From NCBI GenBank assembly GCA_030158535.1, contig JAOASV010000156.1:1-10944 (forward strand): DNA of 10,944 nucleotides, read 5' to 3'. Shown here in pieces: positions 6,266 to 10,944 of this stretch. The notes beneath the pieces are model-generated. The model ran no database searches and was not told the DNA's origin. It saw only the letters and a program-made list of their open reading frames with translations. This stretch comes from Sediminibacterium sp. Its GTDB lineage: Bacteria; Bacteroidota; Bacteroidia; Chitinophagales; Chitinophagaceae. Position 1 is the first letter of the stretch; each line of letters starts with the position of its first letter. Both the position numbers and the translations under genes were made by a program.

Positions 6266-7465
6266 TTAATGGTTATGGCCTGACATGGGGTTGGCACCTT
6301 TTTTAAAGACATATTCACTTTGCAACAAGTATGCACCAGTTAATACAACTACATCACCTTCTTTCAAACCAGATTTTATCTCTATACGATCGTCGCTTTC
6401 TAAACCGGTTTCAACCATTAAACTTTTGAAAGTGTGTTTTTTAGATTGTACCCAAACCGTTGCGCCTTTACCATCTCTTATAACAGCGTCAATAGGTAGC
6501 GACAGGGATTTATATTTAGGACTTTTTAATATAACATATGCCGGCATACCAGGCTTTAGCTGGTTACTTTGATTTGGGATAGAGACCCTAATTAAATTAA
6601 TTCTGGTATCAGGGTTAATTTCTGGATTAAAGAATTCAATTCGGCCTTTGATCTCTCTGTTTTCCAAGTCTGGTAGTTGAACTGTAGCAAGACTATTTTT
6701 ATTAATATCAGCCAGCTGTGAAGTGTACACCTGAGCTTCTGCCCATAAAGTAGATAGGTCAGCAAGTTTAAAAATGGTACCGCCTTCCATTATATAATCA
6801 CCTTCACGAATATCTTGTTGAGTGATATAACCGCTAATTCTGCTATAAAATTTGGACAATGGACTAGCCTTTTTCGACCTTGCTAGCTCATCTATCTGTG
6901 CCTCATTTAAACCCCATAGTAAAAGTTTATTTTTAGCACTCGTAATTAATTGGTCAAAATCAATTACAACATCCTTATTGAACACTTTTTTCTTTTCTAG
7001 TGCTAAAATGTATTCCTGCTTAGCATTATTAAGGTCTTCACTATAAATCTCATAAACTGCGTCTCCTTTGCTTACATAATCTCCTATATTTTTGAAGTAG
7101 AGCTTCTCGATTCTACCCATAACTCTAGAACTTATAGAGGAAGTTTTCATTTGATCAAAATTTAGGGTTGCAGTTAAAACCATTTGATCACCAATGGTGC
7201 CATTCTTAATGGTATCTGTAGTGATATTACCCAGCTGTATTTGTTGTTCGCTCAACTTAAGTTCATCTTTACTTTCACTTGTGTTCTTTTTAACCGGTGT
7301 CAAATCCATTTTACAAATTGGGCATTTGCCAGGTTTATATTCTACTACTTGAGGATCCATTGAACATGTGTAATAGACATCTGAACTGTTATTGGATGAA
7401 TCTTTTTTATTCACGCATGAAACAATAACAAATAGAGTCAATATTGTATAAATGAGGTAGCGCAT
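6266..7465 (-). CDS. cusB: CusB-type RND periplasmic adaptor with heavy-metal-binding domain (second adaptor)
   Basis: A 399-aa membrane-fusion protein linking the inner-membrane RND pump to the outer-membrane channel. The N-terminus (IVSC, Cys17) is a lipoprotein signal. Residues 31-55 form a heavy-metal-binding domain with C34-S-M36 and C48-P-I-C51-K-M53, ligands suited to copper or silver. The lipoyl/barrel-sandwich region begins around VMGRIEKLYFKNIGDYVSKGD and is followed by an alpha-hairpin (YILALEKKKVF), the second half-motif SRISGYITQQDIREGDYI, and beta-barrel and membrane-proximal regions (LKPGMPAYVIL, GLKEGDVVVLTGAYLL). The C-terminus ends in MSGHNH, a further possible ligand cluster. 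The ATG lies one base after the stop of the first adaptor. Compared with that protein it has Asp instead of His after the first Met (SMDP versus PMHP). The symbol reflects family, not proven substrate. Confidence 0.9.
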   Translation of the reverse strand: MRYLIYTILTLFVIVSCVNKKDSSNNSSDVYYTCSMDPQVVEYKPGKCPICKMDLTPVKKNTSESKDELKLSEQQIQLGNITTDTIKNGTIGDQMVLTATLNFDQMKTSSISSRVMGRIEKLYFKNIGDYVSKGDAVYEIYSEDLNNAKQEYILALEKKKVFNKDVVIDFDQLITSAKNKLLLWGLNEAQIDELARSKKASPLSKFYSRISGYITQQDIREGDYIMEGGTIFKLADLSTLWAEAQVYTSQLADINKNSLATVQLPDLENREIKGRIEFFNPEINPDTRINLIRVSIPNQSNQLKPGMPAYVILKSPKYKSLSLPIDAVIRDGKGATVWVQSKKHTFKSLMVETGLESDDRIEIKSGLKEGDVVVLTGAYLLQSEYVFKKGANPMSGHNH

Positions 7466-7466
7466 A

Positions 7467-8714
7467 TTAATTATTTGATTTGATGAAGCTTTCGCTATCC
7501 ATTAAAAATTGGGCATTAATAGCAACTGAATCTTGGTTAGATAATCCACTAAGAATTTGTATATGATTCTCATGTGAAATACCAATGATGACTTTTTTTG
7601 CTACGAAACCATCATCTTTCTTAAGAAAAGCTATTTTATCAATACCTAAGGAAAGAACAGACTCTTTCGGCAGCCAGAAAGCGTCTTTGGTATTGCCAAA
7701 AATGATAGCCTTAACTTGGCTTCCAACTGGTATTTTAAGAGCACTATTATCAAAATAAACCCTAGTACTAATCGTTTTACTGCCTTTCCTGTAAAAAGGT
7801 TCTATAAAGTCTATTGTAGCTCTAAAATCTTTACTTGGTGCTGTTTCTGGAACTATACGAACCGTGTTGCCCTTTTTTATCAACGATTGATTTTCACCGT
7901 AGATATTAAGAATTACCCATGCTTTATTTGGATTGAATATGGTAAATACAGACTGTCCCTTTTGAACATACATACCTTCTTTTAAAGACAACTCTTCCGT
8001 TATGAGTGAAATATCTCTCATGTCGTTATTAGTAACATTCATTGCACCTGAGCTTATTGCATCATGAACATGACCAGTGTAGTTACTATATACCGCAATA
8101 GTGGTAGATGGTTTACCAGATTGAATAACTTCTTTTAATTGAAATTTGGTCATGCCTAGTAACAAGAGCTTTTCCTTTGCTGCTTCAATTAGCAGATTAT
8201 TTTCTTCGTCATTCTTTAGTAGAAAAAGTAAATTTTGCTGAGCTGTAAGTAATTCAGGACTGTAAATGTCCATAATCCGATCGCCCTTATTTATTTTTTG
8301 ATAACGATACCGAACATACAGCTTCTCAACTCTACCACTAACTCGTGCAGAAATACTTTCTACCTGTCTTGTATCATATGCAATGGATCCAAGGGCTTCA
8401 ACTTCAATTTCTTCTTCTTTTTTCTTAATGGTCGTCACCGGTATTGTTGATAATACAAACTCATTGGTAGGTTTAAGCAGTGATTCAAGCTTTATATCAT
8501 TTACTTTATGACCATCTGAGCTTTTCTCAACCAAAGTCATACCACAAATAGGGCAGTTACCAGGTTTATCCCTAACTATTTCGGGATGCATTGGACATGT
8601 ATATAATACTTCCTTAGATTCTGCCTCATGCTCACTATGAACAGCTTTATTATTATCACAAGATTGAACAAGTACGAATAGCAGTAAAGCAATTATTGAT
8701 ATAGTTCTTTTCAT
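7467..8714 (-). CDS. cusB: CusB-type RND periplasmic adaptor with heavy-metal-binding domain (first adaptor)
   Basis: A membrane-fusion protein of 415 aa from the ATG at 8714. An in-frame TTG at 8738 would add eight residues and overlap the upstream gene by 14 bases; AAAGGA lies just before it, so that start cannot be excluded. I prefer ATG because it gives a normal lipoprotein signal (MKRTISIIALLL... VQSC, Cys19) and a 10-base gap after the TolC-like stop. Residues 38-62 hold the metal-binding domain: C40-P-M42-H43 and C54-P-I-C57-G-M59. Barrel-sandwich halves (VSGRVEKLYVRYRYQKINKGD; later LKEGMYVQKGQSVFTIF) flank an alpha-hairpin, followed by beta-barrel and membrane-proximal regions. It is distinct from the second adaptor, so this is not a recent duplication. 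Two adaptors may form a mixed complex with one pump, or serve different states (inference). Confidence 0.9.
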   Translation of the reverse strand: MKRTISIIALLLFVLVQSCDNNKAVHSEHEAESKEVLYTCPMHPEIVRDKPGNCPICGMTLVEKSSDGHKVNDIKLESLLKPTNEFVLSTIPVTTIKKKEEEIEVEALGSIAYDTRQVESISARVSGRVEKLYVRYRYQKINKGDRIMDIYSPELLTAQQNLLFLLKNDEENNLLIEAAKEKLLLLGMTKFQLKEVIQSGKPSTTIAVYSNYTGHVHDAISSGAMNVTNNDMRDISLITEELSLKEGMYVQKGQSVFTIFNPNKAWVILNIYGENQSLIKKGNTVRIVPETAPSKDFRATIDFIEPFYRKGSKTISTRVYFDNSALKIPVGSQVKAIIFGNTKDAFWLPKESVLSLGIDKIAFLKKDDGFVAKKVIIGISHENHIQILSGLSNQDSVAINAQFLMDSESFIKSNN

Positions 8715-8724
8715 GCTGATATTT

Positions 8725-9981
8725 TTAATATTTTTCAATAATCCTTTCTAATGTTACCTGTATCTTTAAGGCTTCATTCAAAAGCTCTGTATATTCTAGC
8801 TGCTTCATGTTCAATGTTTCCCAGGCATCATATAGCATGAATAACTCTTCGGTATTTTGTTCGTAACCGAGCTGCATTGTTTTATAGTTATTGCGCAGGG
8901 CAGGTATTATTTCATCGGCATATAGTTTTAATTGTTTTTTCTTCAAGTCAAATTCGTTTCTCATTCCATAAGCCATACCACTATATTCATTTACCATCAT
9001 TTCTTTTTGTGAATGGTATGATTTAGCCTTCCATTCTAGGCTTTCTATATTAGCCCGACTCATCTTAGCAGACCATCTTGCCATCGGAATCTTAATCATC
9101 CCCATAATGGTATATTGAAGAGGCTGACCTGCAAATCCAAACATATTATCATACCGAATACCAAATTGGGGTTTAAGTGCAGCTTTCTCTGTCTCTTGTT
9201 TAAGGTATGCTAGAGATATTTCCCTATCAATAGATTTAAGATCACTTCGATTCGCATTAAATAAAGTGCTATCAAAAACAAGGTTAGAAAAATCGGATAA
9301 AGCATAGGTGGTATCTATCTCAAAGCTTATGTTTGCATTTCTACCCATCAATGCATTTAACCTTATTCTTCTGTCCTTTATTTCATTTTCAAACATCAAC
9401 TGCATGTTTTTTACTTCTCCTATAGCCGCCTTCGCTTTGTAGTAGGCACTTATTTTATCAAGACCATTTTTATAACGCAACTCAGCAGATTTAATCATGA
9501 AGTCAAGAATGTTCTGATTCTCATTTAGAATCAGCAATTTCTTTTTTAATATGATCCATTCGAAATAATATTGTTTGGCATCATTAATCAGCTCATTCAA
9601 TGAAGCATTTTTTTTCTCTTTTTCTACCCCAGACATCGCTTTCATATATTTTTCATCAGCATCCAGCTTCTTCTTGTTTGGGAACATTTGTTCACCGGAG
9701 ATCATCACACTGCCCATTCCTGGAGCATCACCCTCTCTTTGCCATAGCTTAGTGTTATAGGGGGTCATAAACTGACCGACACCAATTTGTGGAGGCATCC
9801 AACTTCGTGCACCTTTTGCTGCTTCATCCATTGAACGGATCTCATTATCATACATTTTCACAACTGGATGTGAATTTTTAACGCTATCAAGGATTTGGTT
9901 TAGGCTCAAATTTTGAGCATAACCGCTTGTATAGCTTACTATAATTGCAAGAAGCAATAGTGTTTTTTTATTCTTTAACAT
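8725..9981 (-). CDS. cusC: TolC/CusC-type outer-membrane efflux protein
   Basis: A 418-aa outer-membrane factor that forms the exit duct of the tripartite pump. The N-terminus MLKNKKTLLLLAIIVSYTSG ends in YAQ, a plausible signal-peptidase site near residue 23. There is no lipobox, so unlike E. coli CusC it is probably not lipidated. The mature protein shows the long helical pattern of the family: LSLNQILDSVKNSHPVVK at the start, the helix LNELINDAKQYYFEWIILKKKLLIL, the repeated second half with YLKQETEKAALKPQFGIRYDN, and a C-terminal helix TLNMKQLEYTELLNEALKI. The length is normal for Bacteroidota members. It starts with ATG 14 bases inside the end of the RND gene and is followed by the first adaptor 10 bases later, typical of a coupled cusA-cusC-cusB order in this phylum. 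Substrate is inferred from its neighbours. Confidence 0.9.
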   Translation of the reverse strand: MLKNKKTLLLLAIIVSYTSGYAQNLSLNQILDSVKNSHPVVKMYDNEIRSMDEAAKGARSWMPPQIGVGQFMTPYNTKLWQREGDAPGMGSVMISGEQMFPNKKKLDADEKYMKAMSGVEKEKKNASLNELINDAKQYYFEWIILKKKLLILNENQNILDFMIKSAELRYKNGLDKISAYYKAKAAIGEVKNMQLMFENEIKDRRIRLNALMGRNANISFEIDTTYALSDFSNLVFDSTLFNANRSDLKSIDREISLAYLKQETEKAALKPQFGIRYDNMFGFAGQPLQYTIMGMIKIPMARWSAKMSRANIESLEWKAKSYHSQKEMMVNEYSGMAYGMRNEFDLKKKQLKLYADEIIPALRNNYKTMQLGYEQNTEELFMLYDAWETLNMKQLEYTELLNEALKIQVTLERIIEKY

Positions 9982-10944
9982 CTATTAAATCAATTTTACC
10001 TTTTTTCTTTAATTCTCTCTCTTTGGTTATTTCAAAGATTACTGGGGTTATTAAGAGTACATAAATTGTGGATGAAATAGTTCCACCAATTAATGGGATA
10101 GTTATTGGCCTCATAATATCACTTCCGACACCTGTAGCCCATAAAATTGGTATTAAACCAAATAGACCTACAGAAACCGTCATCAGTTTTGGTCTCAATC
10201 TTTTAGCTGATCCTTCAATAACAAATTCGCGAATAATTGCTGGTGTTAGGGTATCTTTTGAATTACCATGTTTAGCAACCATATTATTCATTGCTTCATT
10301 GAGATATATGGTCATCAACATGGCTGTCTCTATAGCCATTCCAAATAAAGCGATAAAACCAACTGCAACAGCAACCGAAAGATTAATTCCATAGAAATAA
10401 ACCATGAATACGCCGCCAATTAGTGCAAATGGCACTGTGATCATAGTAACAATGGCTTCTTTTAATGAATGATAGGTGAAATAAAGCACCATAAAAATTA
10501 TTATCAGAACAATTGGTAGAATCATTGTTAACGTATGGTTCGCTCTTATTTGATTTTCCCACTGTCCACTCCATTCTAAAAAGTAACCTTTAGGTAGTTT
10601 ATCAACCATCTGATTAAGTCTCTCCTGAGCTTCTTTAACAGTGCTGCCTAAATCTCTTTCTCGTACATTAAATAAAACAGTACCACGTAACATGGCATTT
10701 TCAGAATTGATCATAGGCGGGCCATCACTAATTTTTACATCTGCAACCGCTTTTAACGGAATCGGCCCAAAACTCATGGTTTGAACTTGAAGTCTTTTTA
10801 GAGCTTCCAGATTATTACGAAAATCCTGGCCATATCGTACATTCACAGAAAAGCGTTGACGTCCTTCAATAGTGGTGGTCAATTTCATTCCGCCCAATGC
10901 ACTTTCAATAACGGCGTTAACGTCATCTACACTGAGTCCATACC
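9968..10944 (-). CDS. cusA: CusA-type heavy-metal RND efflux pump, C-terminal part (5' end outside window)
   Basis: Only the last 324 codons (from 10942) are present; the frame stays open to the window edge, so the start lies beyond. The visible start YGLSVDDVNAVIESALGG matches a mid-protein segment of CusA-family pumps. Then come the periplasmic porter region (GPPMINSENAMLRG, FNVRERDLGSTVKEA), WSGQWENQIRANHTL, and membrane helices with ILPIVLIIIFMVLYF, the conserved loop SLKEAIVTMITVPFALIGG, SVAVAVGFIALFGMAIETAM, and the final part AKRLRPKLMTVSVGLFGLIPILWATGVGSDIMRPI plus IPLIGGTISSTIYVLLITPVIF. This proton-driven trimer would collect copper or silver from the periplasm. The known Met export ligands of CusA lie largely in the missing part, so Cu/Ag specificity is inferred from the neighbours. 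It overlaps the TolC-like gene by 14 bases. Confidence 0.92.
   Translation of the reverse strand, partial: YGLSVDDVNAVIESALGGMKLTTTIEGRQRFSVNVRYGQDFRNNLEALKRLQVQTMSFGPIPLKAVADVKISDGPPMINSENAMLRGTVLFNVRERDLGSTVKEAQERLNQMVDKLPKGYFLEWSGQWENQIRANHTLTMILPIVLIIIFMVLYFTYHSLKEAIVTMITVPFALIGGVFMVYFYGINLSVAVAVGFIALFGMAIETAMLMTIYLNEAMNNMVAKHGNSKDTLTPAIIREFVIEGSAKRLRPKLMTVSVGLFGLIPILWATGVGSDIMRPITIPLIGGTISSTIYVLLITPVIFEITKERELKKKGKIDLIDVKE

Noticed and set aside
9731..9744. CCCTCTCTTTGCCA resembles the tRNA-Ser 3' end (39-54) and could be a second att copy.
   Set aside because: Only the first eight bases and the final GCCA match. It lies inside the coding sequence of the TolC-like gene, so it is most likely chance.
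10068..10394. 108-codon plus-strand frame inside the RND pump gene, and similar frames opposite the adaptors and TolC-like gene.
   Set aside because: They are shadows of strongly conserved minus-strand membrane-protein genes; nothing recognisable is encoded.

Overview
The window looks like a stretch of a Bacteroidota chromosome, probably a Cytophagia- or Flavobacteria-like lineage. The DNA is AT-rich. Starts in the main operon are preceded by A-rich sequence rather than clear Shine-Dalgarno motifs. The efflux genes carry features common in that phylum: heavy-metal-binding lipoprotein adaptors, a Haem_bd-type cytochrome and a PepSY membrane protein. The phylum call is an inference; no marker gene is complete here.

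Left edge (1-216): the 3' part of a tRNA-Ser(UGA) gene, cut by the window edge at its anticodon, followed by a hairpin with T-tracts on both strands that can act as a bidirectional terminator.

Accessory region (217-2833): an unrecognised 156-aa gene (minus strand); a divergent Abi_C-family abortive-infection gene (plus strand); three tightly packed minus-strand small genes (a ribbon-helix-helix DNA-binding protein and two unrecognised proteins of 65 and 69 aa); and an unrecognised 174-aa coiled-coil gene (plus strand) that diverges from the ribbon-helix-helix gene. Two sets of short tandem repeats lie at the regulatory positions: one upstream of the Abi gene, the other between the ribbon-helix-helix and coiled-coil genes, overlapping a Bacteroidota-type -7 box. 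The tRNA end, the Abi gene and the unrecognised small genes suggest an island or integrated element, but no integrase, transposase or second att copy is visible.

Metal-efflux operon (2984 to beyond 10944, all minus strand): read in the direction of transcription it encodes a CusA-type RND pump (C-terminal part only), a TolC/CusC-type outer-membrane protein, two CusB-type lipoprotein adaptors each with an N-terminal heavy-metal-binding domain, a small membrane-anchored CxxCH haem-binding protein, a CopB-type CPH P1B ATPase with a His-rich N-terminus, and a PepSY membrane protein. Gene joints range from a 14-base overlap to a 10-base gap, so this is almost certainly one transcript. The ATPase would export copper or silver from the cytoplasm to the periplasm, and the RND/adaptor/TolC complex would carry it from the periplasm out of the cell. 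The haem and PepSY proteins may have a redox or periplasmic metal-handling role (inference). The operon promoter and any regulator lie outside the window.

No gap between genes exceeds 300 bases; the largest (688-883 and 2834-2983) hold only the repeats listed.
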